From Chamaelirium japonicum (taxonomy: Eukaryota > Streptophyta > Magnoliopsida > Liliales > Melanthiaceae), in assembly GCA_947650365.1 (NCBI GenBank), contig OX393555.1:11079840-11143839 (forward strand): 64,000 nt of DNA. The letters are read 5' to 3'. Under the pieces are notes generated by a model. It saw only the letters and a program-made list of their open reading frames with translations. It had not been told where the DNA came from and did no database searches. Of the stretch, positions 54,051 to 64,000 are shown piece after piece. The number at the start of each line of letters is the position of its first letter. Position 1 is the stretch's first letter. The position numbers and the translations under genes are program-made.

Positions 54051-54295
54051 GGGAAATTTTATTCATACCCCAAAATCTGTAACTAGCCCCTGTCTCCCAT
54101 ACGTATCACAGTAACTTACACAAAAAATTTAAAATACCATTTATACCCTTATCTTATACCCCACATCCAACTAAAACCTAAAACATAACCTTTTTGACAT
54201 CGATTGCAATTGGAAAGAAATTGCAGTTGAGATTTCCTCGATCAGATTCCTCCAAACGAGATCTAACCCTTCGAGCAGTGGGGAAAGAAGAGAGA

Positions 54296-54369
<74 letters not shown>

Positions 54370-54564
54370 CATGGGGCTTTAACATCGGAAAGGAATGGGG
54401 TATGATCAAGATGGGGTGTGCCATTTAACTGGGGTATATTCAAGGTGGGGTGTTAGAGGGAAGGATATTTCTGGGATAGAATTGGGGTATGATCAAAAAA
54501 AGTGTTCAAGTTTGTTGGAAGTGGAGGCTAATTACATATTTTTGGGGTATGAATAAAATTTCCC
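54051..54564. mobile_element. MITE with internal CT microsatellite (copy 1)
   Basis: Both ends read GGGAAATTTTATTCATACCC in inverted orientation. A CT run occupies 54299-54366. Confidence 0.8.
54299..54366 (+). repeat. (CT)34 microsatellite
   Basis: 68 bp of uninterrupted CT. Confidence 0.98.
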
Positions 54565-54847
54565 AAATTTTATTCATACCCCAAAAATATGTAATTAGCC
54601 CCCATTTCCAACAAACTTGAACACACCCCGTTTTCTTTAATCATACTCCATTTCTATCCCAAAAATACCCTTCCTCTTATACCCCACCTTAAATACACCC
54701 AAGTTAAATGGCCCGCCCCATCTTGATCATATCCCATTCCTTTCCGATGTTGAAGCCCCATGAGTATAGGGTACCCCATTCTTTTATGATGTTGAAGCCC
54801 CATGAGTATAGGTCGGGTACCCCATTCCTTTCTGATGTTGAAGCCCC

Positions 54848-54933
<86 letters not shown>

Positions 54934-55182
54934 TCTCTCTTCTTTTCCCATTGCTATAGGGGTTAGATCTCGTTTGGAGGAATCCGATCGGGGAAATCTC
55001 GACTGCAACTTCTTTCCAATTGCAGTCGATGCCCAAAAGGTTATGTCTAAGTTTTAGTTGGAAGTGGGTTATAAGATAAGGATATAAATGATATTTTAAA
55101 TTTTTTGTTTAAGTTACTGTGAAACTGATGAGAGAGAGAGAGGGGCTAGTTACAGATTTTTGGGGTATGAATAAAATTTCCC
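54565..55182. mobile_element. Same MITE family, inverted copy with GA microsatellite (copy 2)
   Basis: Abuts copy 1 directly. It is a diverged reverse complement of copy 1 with some extra repeats (GGTACCCCATTC twice). Right end GAATAAAATTTCCC. Confidence 0.8.
54850..54930 (+). repeat. (GA)40 microsatellite
   Basis: 81 bp of uninterrupted GA, the inverted counterpart of the CT run in the neighbouring MITE. Confidence 0.98.
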
Positions 55183-55314
55183 ATAGAGAATTGCAAGGAT
55201 CGATCGGTAAAAACCCATAAGAATTAATTAATTTAGGCTATGTAATCATATCTCTGACTCTACGATTCAATTCCTACCACCCCGAGATCCATTACTCGAT
55301 GGTGGATGCGCAAC

Positions 55315-55690
55315 CGTGTCCAAAACCTCTAAATCCGGACCCGATCCGTTTAACTAATCGTGTATGGACCCTAAGTCCATACCTGACCCGTTTATAACGG
55401 GTAGACCCGTTAAGATCCGTTTAAATATTCATTCATGGGTGTCCCGATCACAGCCATCCGTTGAATCCATCACTCATTGTGATCGGATGCTAGGTAAACC
55501 TGACCCGCACGACCCATTGATTTTTAAACGAGTCTTAAACGGGTCGAAGACAAAATCCGAACCCGACCCGTTTACTAAACGGGTTTGTCGTGTCGACCCA
55601 TTTACGAGCTGAACCTGTTTAACCCAGATCCGGAACCACTAATTTCGTACCGGATCTGCCATGGCAAGCCCAAAATTGCTAGCCCTATTG
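55315..55690. mobile_element. Decayed hAT fragment
   Basis: CCGGACCCGATCCGTTTAAC, AACGGGTAGACCCG and an end AAATTGCTAGCCCTA match the TAGGGGTGGCAAT family; the left end is lost. Confidence 0.6.
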
Positions 55691-55739
55691 CTGACAGTAG
55701 CTTAGCATGTTCATGTCTTCATGTAGTCCAACCCCTCAC

Positions 55740-58688
55740 TGTAAATACCCTCATGCCCTAAAACCAGGGTTGTAAGGGGAGGTCCATAAAAGGTATATGA
55801 GGATGATCGTTGCCTATCCCCAAGCCAATGTGTAACTAAATCCCAATAAATCTCCCCCTCTCACTAAGGCCGGGGGAAAAAGGCAACTCCCCCTTCTCAC
55901 ATGGATTCGTGGGACTAACTGGCGCTCAGCAGTCACAAGCACCTGCAAGGAGCCCTTGGTGTGAAAATAAACGCACCCCTATTCCACCAAATCGGCCTGA
56001 GCTTGGGCCAACCTGGGCTCTGATTATTGGATTTGGTAGGCTATGATATCGGCCCAACTCCGACATAGCATGTTAGGACTACTTGGCGCTCAAGTAAGGG
56101 CCGGTTTCATGGAGACGAAGGAACCCACATCTATAAATGTAGGTCCACACCTCAATAGCTAGAAGCGGCGGATAAATCAAGACCTGTGAATGATACCAAG
56201 ATGAGGAGGTCAGGAGGCCTGAGGGGAGGCTGCAGTACTGCGCCTCCCCTGGGTGATTCGAGTCATCAGAGGCGAAGCTGAAGTGCGTGGCTCTTGGAGA
56301 TCGGCAGGCAACCGATGCATACCAAGGCTGGGGACCCCCACCCACGGCTAGTAGGTGGAGCGAGAAAGGTTGGGGGTCCAGCCAGAGGTCAGAGTCGACA
56401 ACGAGGCACCAGGAGGACATCTGTTGCATGACAGTCACACTTGCAGTCGATGCTCGAGCGAAATACTCGCAGAGGGGACCGGGACGGCTCGAGCGCCCGG
56501 GTGAAACCTGGACCAAAGGCTGGGGGAGGTCACGGTTGAGAGTCATTTCCCCGGTGGTGGTTCGGGTTGCCGGAGGAGATCTCGAGGGAGGATGGTAGAG
56601 TACCCTCTCCCATAGGGCGGATCGAGGCAGAGCGACGCGATGGAACGAGCATGTGCAGGTGCCGGATCAAGAGGGAGCACCTCAATGGAACAAATCCAAT
56701 GACAGGCATTTGTTTCAATCGTCAACGAGCAGACTAATGGAGGTTGATGATGGAGGAGTCGACGGGCATTTGGTTGCTTACGAGCGCTAGGAACACAAGG
56801 GCGTGATGTATGGTCATGTGGACCAGAGTGCTGGGAGCGGTGGTGGCAGGCACACCTGCAGTATAGCAGGGTACTAGTCAGTGGACGGATGACGGAAAAA
56901 GGAGACGCTGGTTGTTGTGGCGGCTAGACTCACATGCGAGCACATTGTGGTGAATCAGAATGCAGAAGACAATATCGAGTGTTGGTCGACATGCAATAGC
57001 TTGGGAGCTGCGAAGGGCATGGGCAACGACCCAGTAGCGAAGCAAGGGCGTGGATTACAACAGGGTCAACAGGCAATAGACTGGAGCGCAAGGGCGTGGT
57101 AGATGGTCGAACGGACCAGCGTGCCGAGTGTGGTGTACGGTCACCAGAAAATTGTATCTGTGAATGTATCCCGGCCGACGAGTGAATCACATTAAAAGGA
57201 ATTGTATCAGCTATGTTTGTTATCTCCTTTATCACTTGTGTTTTGAACAACAAATGGTATCAGAGCTCTGGGTTATAGTTCAGGGAACAAGTGGTAGCAG
57301 AGCGATTAAATGGAGAGCAGTCGGATCCAAGAAGTTGAAGACTTCCCTGATCATGGTTTGTGGGGGGATTGTTGGGTTTGGCAGCCCATGAGTTAGGTCC
57401 AACTCCAACACGGCTCGATAGGATTACTTGACACGTAAGCAAGGGTTACTTTCAGGCGAAGGGACCCACCTATATAAAAGGAGGGCCACACCTCACGAGC
57501 TAGAAGTAGCGAATGAATCAAGACCCGCGAGTGACGCCGAGAGGAGGAGACCAGGAGGCTCGGGGAGAGGTCGCGGTAGAGCACCTCCCCCTGGGTGATT
57601 CAAGTCATCGAAGGAGAAGCCAGGGTACGCAGCTCTTGGCGATTGGCAGGCGATCGATGCATAGCAAGGTTGGGGAACCTACCGACCGCTATCCGGTGGA
57701 GCGAGGAAGGCTAGGGGATCCACCCCATCAGAGGACTAGAGGCCAAAGTTGACGACAAGGAACCAGAAGGACGACTACTGCATGACCACCAGCCAAACAC
57801 CCACAGTCGGTGCCTTGATGAAATGCTCACAGAGGGGGCCGTGATTGCTCGGGCGCATGGGCACTCGGTAGGCGGTGCAGGTGAAACGTGAAACAGAGGC
57901 CAGGGGAGGTCGCAGTTGAGTGTCGTTTCCTTGGGGGGTGGTTCGGGTCGTAGGGGGAGAGCTCGAGGTAGGAGGATACAATGGAGTACCCTCTCCCTCA
58001 TGGTGTATTGAGGCAATCGTAGCAGAGCGTCACGATGGAATGGACATGTGCGGGTGGATGATCGAGGGCGAGCACCTCGATGACACAAGTTCATTGACGG
58101 ACAACTGTTTCATGCTCCGCTAAGTAGGCTGATAGAGGTTGATGATCACCAGGTTGAAGATGGAGGTGTCGACGGGCACTATGGTCGCTGATGAGCGGTG
58201 GGAGTGCAAGGGTGTGGTGTATGGTCAGGCGGACCGGAGCGTCGGCCATGGTGGCGGCAAGCACAGCCGCAGGTACATCTGCGGTGCATCTAGGTGCCGA
58301 TAGTATCAAGCGTTTACCGATGGAAAATAGTTTGGGAGCCGCGATGGGCGCGGGGCAAGGCTGTGGATTACAGCATGGTCATCAACGAGCGATGGATCGG
58401 AGTGCAAGAGCGTGGTAGATGGTCGGGCAGACTAGAGTGTCGGGCGTAGTGTATGGTTACCAGAAAATTATATCCGTGAATGTATCCCGGTCAACAGGTT
58501 AATCAAATTACAAGAAATTATATTGCCTATGTTTGTTTTCTCCCCTATCGCGTGTATTCCGCACAACACTGATACCATTTGTGGATAGCCTCACGCTCCA
58601 AAACCCGGGTCATAAGGAGCGGTCCACTTGAGGGTATATGAGGATGATCGTTTCCTGTCCCCGGTTGATGTGGGACTAAATTTCAACA
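55740..58688 (-). mobile_element. TRIM element split by a larger LTR element
   Basis: 109-bp LTRs (55740-55848, 58580-58688) enclose about 170 bp of its own interior. A minus-strand purine tract follows the left LTR and a primer site GGTATCAGAGC precedes the right one; the primer site itself is cut by the nested insertion. Flanks CTCAC and CTAAC are a near target duplication. Without the insert the element is about 400 bp. Confidence 0.75.
56025..58568 (+). mobile_element. LTR element with 1.2-kb LTRs and a 117-bp interior
   Basis: LTRs 56025-57252 (1228 bp) and 57370-58568 (1199 bp) align throughout with moderate divergence. The right LTR starts TGTTGGGTTTGGCAG and both end AACA or ACAACA. 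Interior 57253-57369 holds a primer site TGGTATCAGAGC (57255-57266) and a purine tract TGTGGGGGGAT. A perfect target duplication CTGAT lies at 56020-56024 and 58569-58573. TATATAAAAG near 57471 is a likely TATA box. The short ORFs inside the LTRs show no domain. Confidence 0.85.
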
Positions 58689-61242
58689 CTAACAAATCAC
58701 GATGTCGGGTACTAAGGAAAGCTAAGATTGTAATTATCCATAAAATTTCTCTCTCTAGATCTGAGTTGGATTTTTTTTTTTTTTTTTTAAGAGATACACA
58801 TGTATTGGTTAGATGCGGCGCCTATTAGAACACTTGCGCCAGAGAGACCATGATTCGAAGCCTATCAACCAAACAAGAATTTTTCATCGCCAAAGACCTA
58901 GCCTTGTTTTTGCACACTATTTATATCTCACACAGCGTAAGATAAAACCCAAGATTCGATCCTACGATCTCAGGAGAGGAAACAACGGGTTAACCACTAA
59001 AAGTTACTGCATCCTAATTAGGATCCATTAGATTGTGGTTGGATGGTGTTTTTAAGAAGTTTAAATGCATTCAAAGAAGAATTTAACCTATATGCTATTT
59101 CTCATTTCTGATTCATGTAGGGTGTACATATATTTCTGTGAATATATAAAAAGGAAAAAATTCCCCTGGTTGAAGGAATAATATATCTTGGGTGGGGCCG
59201 TGTCGACCCGTTTATGACTCGAACCCGTTTAGCCCTGTCCCAGACCCGCTAACTTCGTGTCGGGTCTACCATGTCGGGTCCGAAATTACCAGCCCATGTC
59301 ATAATCCCCTTGAATGAAGGAAAATATATATCTCCGATACTGATAGCCCAGTTGGTAAGGCCTACATAACCCATGGACTTGGTAAAGTGTTCGAATACGT
59401 GCGACGACGTATTTTCTCTAGCTCTCTAATGATGGGTCTTCCTCTTATCTTACAGTTTGTTTGGTTCTATACAGTTGGCACTACAAGGTGCAGTGGAGAC
59501 TTAATGGTGCAGTTGGAACACACAACTTTTTACATTGTGTTTCCATGGATTTTGTACATGCATGATCGAGTTGGAACTTCTATGGCTTCTGAAAACTACG
59601 AGCCAAGCAACGAACGATGCTAGTGTTGGCTCCCGTGTTTCAACTGCAACAAACTAAATAGGGCCTTAGTGGCGAGCTTTTCTATCAGTGGGATTATTAA
59701 AAATCAGGATGTTTTTGTCGCACCTATATAGGGTTAGTTTCGATCCTTGGTCTATCTTGTGGAGGCATACTAATAGTTAATGTATCTCGGACGGCAGTTG
59801 CCACCGCCGCCGATGAATAACGATGGATAGCGAGCAGTGGTAGCGGCGGCGACGCACGATGGTAGACGACGGTGGCAGACAAATTTCCCGGGCACCATCG
59901 GGAGCCGAGCCCGTGAACAGATTCAAGCCGAAAGGGACCAGAGGAATAGAAAGGAGAGGACCGGGTCCGGGAGACATTGTGCTCTGTCCCTTTTATGTGT
60001 GGAAAAAGTAGGGGAAACACAACCAGCTGGCTTGATCCAACCACTATGGGCCAAGGCCAGGTTGGAAGTGGGCCCAGTATTTGGGTCAGCTTTTGGGTCC
60101 TATGTTATGTCGAGACAAGGAATGTACTATTCCAGATGTCGAGACCGACAAGGATATCGAAGGTATCTTGTCACGCGTGGCGTTATAAGGGCCGCGACTG
60201 TTGGGCCCATCTCCAGTTCGGATCCATTTGCCCGTGTGCGTGTCCTCTTCCATGAACACAATGTTCTTTGGGCCACCACATCTTTCACTCCAGAAGGTAA
60301 AAGGAGCAAGGGCCCCACTAAGTAGTTCTCCAATAGACATGAAATCTCCACCCCCCCCCCCCCCCCCCCCCACATCCTTCAGGGAGAGGCGTCGGGCAAG
60401 TTTGTCGTTGTTACCGGCTGTCATGCTTATTGGTTGTTCTCGACCGACATGGTATGTAGAGACATATCGATCAGTTAGGACTGATCGACAACGGTGTCGG
60501 TAGGAAAAGACTGACACGTTCGTCAGTCGTTCCTGACTGACATTGTGTATGGAGATATGTTGGTCGGGAGCGACTGACAACCATGTCGGTTGGAAGCGAT
60601 CAACACATCTCCAGGAAGGAGGAAAGTGAGGGGGGGGGGGGGGGGGGGTAAAAGGAAGAGTGCGACAACAAAGGCGGCAATTGGTTGTACGAGACCGGTG
60701 GCAGTGGGGTGCATGAGACCGAAAACTCATTTAGTGGAGGCTGTGATGCCCTTATCAATATGCCTGGAAAGTCTTGAGGACACATCTACCATTTAATTTG
60801 TTATTGAGTTGGGGGCCCTGGTAATTTTATGAGTGCCAGTTGATCCATATCCTCCAAACAATATGAATATTACTGTCATCTACGTGCATGTACTTAGGGC
60901 CATGATGTTATTAAGCGACAACAATCTTCAACTTGGGAGGAAAATTGTTGATCTTTCAAGTCATTATCATCAACCCTAAATCCTAGCCCATCAAGGAGGG
61001 ATCAATTATAAAAAAGATTGATTGGATTTTTTTGACCGATTATCGACCCAACCCTATAAAATTGGTGCCAAAAAACTGACCAAAGCAAAGGAACATGTTT
61101 TCCAAATAATCTATAAGGCTAGTTGATTGACACGAAGGCCTACCTTATTGTTTGCCCAATACTCATGTAAAAGTATAGCTTTAAAATGTTATATTTACTA
61201 AAATGGAGCGCTAAGTCTTAGAGAATCAATTAACCTAAGCCC
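58689..61242. other. No gene recognised; hAT end fragment at 59190-59300
   Basis: 59190-59300 has GTCGACCCGTTTATGACTCG and CCGAAATTACCAGCCC, a piece of the TAGGGGTGGCAAT hAT family. C21 at 60351-60371 and G19 at 60630-60648 flank a stretch with repeated GACTGAC/ATGTCGGT words. The frames here are chance translations. Confidence 0.45.
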
Positions 61243-61480
61243 TGTTGGGCTTGGTAGTGTTCGACCCTACTCCGGCGTGGCCTGTTAGGGTTACCCAGTG
61301 CATATACTTTGTTTCTAAGAGGCGAAGTAACCCACCTTTATAAAGAGGGGACAAGCACACCTCCAGAGATAAAAAACAACATTGTACGGCGGAAGATCCA
61401 CCTACACGTGTGCGTACAGGAGAGGAGGGGGTCGAGAGGTCAAGGCCCGGGGGGAGGGCACGGACATGTGCGGGTGCCGG
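61243..61480 (+). mobile_element. LTR fragment related to the 56025-58568 element
   Basis: Begins TGTTGGGCTTGGTAG and follows the same order: GGCGAAG, CCCACCTTTATAAAGAG, CACACCTC. It breaks off after about 240 bp. Confidence 0.6.
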
Positions 61481-61806
61481 GTGTTGAAAAAAATGGTCAA
61501 GAAACGGAAAAGAAACTCACAAAATAACACAACATGACATAGGCTGAGGCACGTGCATGTGTTTTCTTTAAAATATAATTTGTACCCTATAGTCACTGAT
61601 AGGTCTCCTTGCGAAATGAATCCCAGGATGCAATAGTCTTGTAGGACTGCACTCAGCACTTGTGAAGAACCCACTTAGATGAATGTGGATACAAAATTTT
61701 CTGGTAGAAAAATCAACACAATAAAAAGAATTTCGGAGTGATCAATTACACTAATTGAAGTTCATCCAACTCTCGTTCGTAGTGAGTTATGGGCCTTGAT
61801 ATATAG

Positions 61807-62065
61807 GGCTCGAAGCACTCCTTTATATCAAACAGCAATGATTCGCATCCTCCTCGTGTCACGCTAAGTGCAAAGCGTGCCGGTCTCTAAGCGCTTAATC
61901 GCACTTTACACTAAACGCATAATCACACATCGCACGGCTCGAAGCACTCCTTTATATCAAACAGCAATGATTCGCATCCTCCTCGTGTCACGCTAAGTGC
62001 AAAGCGTGCCGGTCTCTAAGCGCTTAATCGCACTTTACACTAAACGCATAATCACACATCGCACG
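61807..62065 (+). repeat. Perfect tandem duplication, 129-bp unit
   Basis: The unit starting CGAAGCACTCCTTTATATCA at 61811 is repeated from 61940 with no difference seen. Confidence 0.95.
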
Positions 62066-62068
62066 CTC

Positions 62069-62955
62069 GGTGCGTTACACCTCGCCGCATAAGCTAATTT
62101 TCTCTTTTATTTGAAAAAAATAGCTCCCGATAGGGTTTGATCACTAACCTAGCTCCTACCTTGTAAGCCTCAACACTAACCAAGGAGTCACAACCATCTT
62201 GTTGTAACCTTTCCCCTTAAAATAGTTAAATATTAAAGTCATTTTCAAAATCTCCAATAATCCCCCATTATTTTCAAAATACATATTTAAAAAAAAAAGA
62301 TGATTTGTTTTTTAAAACAAAGTTTTCTCTTTTTCTGCCAGAATGTAATTAATTATGTATAAAGATATGCATATTTTGATTTGAACCTATCCTTAGTGTA
62401 AGCATCTCAAAGTTCTATCAGAATTCTAGTAGCTACAGTTTTGAACTAGCTATCCCTATATGATAGTACCAGAGACACCACACACATAATTACTATGTAT
62501 TAGTGATTACATATTTATATTTCTCACTTAGCACCGTTAATAATTTTGTACTTTTTTTATTTTTATGAATTGAATACTCCCTGAAAGAATTCCAAACTCC
62601 CATGAGAGATGACACCACCTCTACGTTCATATAGATAAAGTTCTTCCGGTATTTCTGTTATATTATGAAAATAGACTGACCTCATTATGAGTTTAAAAAC
62701 TCATTCCTTCAAAACTGTAACATCCAACACCATTCTTTCTAGATAAGGTTTCTCAATAGTATTTTAGTGCTGATAACCATTCACGCATCAATGACTTATT
62801 TTTACCTATTGAACCTAAGATCTAGTGGTCGACTGGAGTTAGGTTGGATTTCCATCACCGGTGAATCTATCGTATAGGAATTTTAACCCTTTCCTTTTAG
62901 ATATTGATCTTATCAATTTTTTTATAAGAGGCTTGTGTAAGGATCGATCAAGTTC
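62069..62955. other. AT-rich, nothing recognised
   Basis: No ORF, repeat or element border supported. Confidence 0.5.
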
Positions 62956-64000
62956 TCACTTTTTTTTTTTTTTTTTTTTTTTTTTGGGTACATTGGATGG
63001 GTCATAACTATATGACCAGGATATCTTCAGATACAAGGGCCTGTAGCCCAGGTGGGAAGTTCTGCTCCCAGTACCCACCAACCCCAGAACGTCTGGCCTG
63101 TTGAGCCAACCAATGAGATGCCGAATTGGCCGCCCTAGGAACCCACTGTATGACTACATCCTCAAGTCGTTGCCAAGTATGCATACACGACCATAGCACA
63201 TCCCGTTGCTCCTCTGATCGAGCCACCCCCAACACGAGCATATCCCGAGCGAGCCTGGCATCTGTCATAACAACCACCTTTCCACATTCTCGTTGGTGGA
63301 GCTCCTCCAAGGCGCCCTTAATTGCCCATACCTCCGCTAGAAGTGGGGAAGAAACCTGGATAACGAACGAACATGCCGCTAGCAACGAGCCCATTGGGCT
63401 AGTAAGGACCCACGCTCCACTAGCCACCTCCCCCTCAGCTCGGAACGCCCCGTCTGTCCATACCAGAAATTCTGGTCGACGCCTCGCCACCCGATGACCC
63501 CGTATCTCCATCTGAGCCTGAACACAGCACCATAACTCCTCGAGACCCGACTTGACCGCAGCCTCCACCCGACGAACGGGTGTCCGGAACAGAGTATCGC
63601 AACGAAGTTTCCACAAGACCCACAAACACATTGCCAAGATCTCACCGGGTAATGGAGTCCTCTGAACCAAATCGGCCTTCGATACAATGAGAAGGTGCTC
63701 CCAATTTTTAAACTCCACTCCTGTCACCTGGCCCACCTGGACCCAGAAATCCTGAGCACCAGGACAATCCCAAAATACATGCTGAATGTCTTCCTCCGGC
63801 TCTTGGCATCGTGGACACACTACAAACCCCCACCGTAACCTCCTTCGTAGAAGAGAGGCCGTGGGAAGGGCCCCATGCCAAACCTTCCACAAAAACACCT
63901 TAACACGGGGTGGGATTCGCAGTTGCCAAACATGGGCACCCTCCCAATCCGATTGGTGTGCAGAAGAGGACAATTGCTCATCAAGAAGAGTACATAGGAG
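62956..64000 (-). mobile_element. L1-type LINE 3' end, running off the window
   Basis: Minus-strand LINE with its poly-A tail seen as a run of about 26 T ending near 62985 and coding sequence directly inside it. The 5' part is outside the window. Confidence 0.88.
63008..64000 (-). CDS. LINE ORF2 C-terminus: zinc-binding domain and RNase H
   Basis: The frame is open from the window edge to the stop at 63008. The zinc-binding region has CPRCQEPEEDIQHVFWDC (about residues 53-70 counted from 63973). A plant-type RNase H follows with VWTDGAFRAEGEVASGAWVL (D about 174), LLAEVWAIKGALEEL (E about 214), VVMTDARLARDML (D about 238) and a C-terminal SASHWLAQQARR. All catalytic acidic positions are present. 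This end is uninterrupted, so this LINE is much better preserved than the one at 47-51 kb; whether its RT is intact cannot be seen. Confidence 0.92.
   Translation of the reverse strand, partial: LLCTLLDEQLSSSAHQSDWEGAHVWQLRIPPRVKVFLWKVWHGALPTASLLRRRLRWGFVVCPRCQEPEEDIQHVFWDCPGAQDFWVQVGQVTGVEFKNWEHLLIVSKADLVQRTPLPGEILAMCLWVLWKLRCDTLFRTPVRRVEAAVKSGLEELWCCVQAQMEIRGHRVARRRPEFLVWTDGAFRAEGEVASGAWVLTSPMGSLLAACSFVIQVSSPLLAEVWAIKGALEELHQRECGKVVVMTDARLARDMLVLGVARSEEQRDVLWSCMHTWQRLEDVVIQWVPRAANSASHWLAQQARRSGVGGYWEQNFPPGLQALVSEDILVI

Noticed and set aside
54178-55057. ORFs of repeated RE or SL residues
   Set aside because: Translations of the CT/GA microsatellites.
59837-60325. 162-aa ORF and overlapping frames near 60 kb
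   Set aside because: No domain, overlapping frames on both strands, interrupted by C and G homopolymers; not supported as a gene.

Overview
This window is plant nuclear DNA, almost certainly from an angiosperm. The evidence is Copia and Gypsy LTR retrotransposons primed by tRNA-Met-type sites, a Cassandra TRIM with 5S-rRNA-derived LTRs, plant L1- and RTE-type LINEs, hAT/Harbinger/MULE-type MITEs, and split exons with GT/AG borders. The species cannot be named. The GC-rich captured gene would fit a monocot or magnoliid, but that is a guess. No rRNA array, tRNA gene, CRISPR or bacterial-type operon was seen. All divergence figures are hand counts.

Left third (1-28 kb). A minus-strand host gene appears to be spread over more than 22 kb. 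Its start exon is near 26.8 kb and its only exon recognised by homology is near 4.7 kb, carrying the leucine zipper of plant MIP1/DUF547 proteins. The rest of this stretch reads as introns stuffed with transposons. These are a Copia 3' end (1-2496), a hAT remnant (2497-3123), an intact Cassandra TRIM (3196-3940, 5-bp target duplication), an old non-autonomous LTR element (7107-10274) with a hAT inside it, two more hAT elements with perfect 8-bp target duplications (10716-11192, 12243-13525), and a 7.4-kb decayed Copia element (14082-21447). A younger 2.4-kb LTR element sits inside the 5' LTR of that Copia copy. Further right are an RTE LINE remnant and a Tourist-like MITE.

Middle (28-52 kb). 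A roughly 8-kb unit (SINE-like repeats, MITE, hAT, L1-type LINE, flanks) exists in two direct copies, about 30.3-43.4 kb and 43.8-51.8 kb. The first copy has lost most of the LINE and carries two insertions: a solo LTR (32997-33633) and a 9.0-kb gag-only Gypsy-type element (34185-43135). The sister copy preserves both empty sites. The 9.0-kb element is the most interesting object here. It has near-identical 616-bp LTRs and a perfect target duplication. It carries a 550-aa gag ORF but no pol, a four-EF-hand calmodulin-like gene lying where pol would be expected, and several tandem-repeat arrays, one of which is a chain of hairpins.

Right part (52-64 kb). This holds a chain of small DNA transposons, a pair of MITEs in inverted orientation each carrying a long CT/GA microsatellite, a small TRIM split by an LTR element with 1.2-kb LTRs around a 117-bp interior, a perfect 129-bp tandem duplication, and the 3' end of another L1-type LINE running off the window. 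Apart from the split host gene and the captured calmodulin-like gene, no cellular gene is supported.
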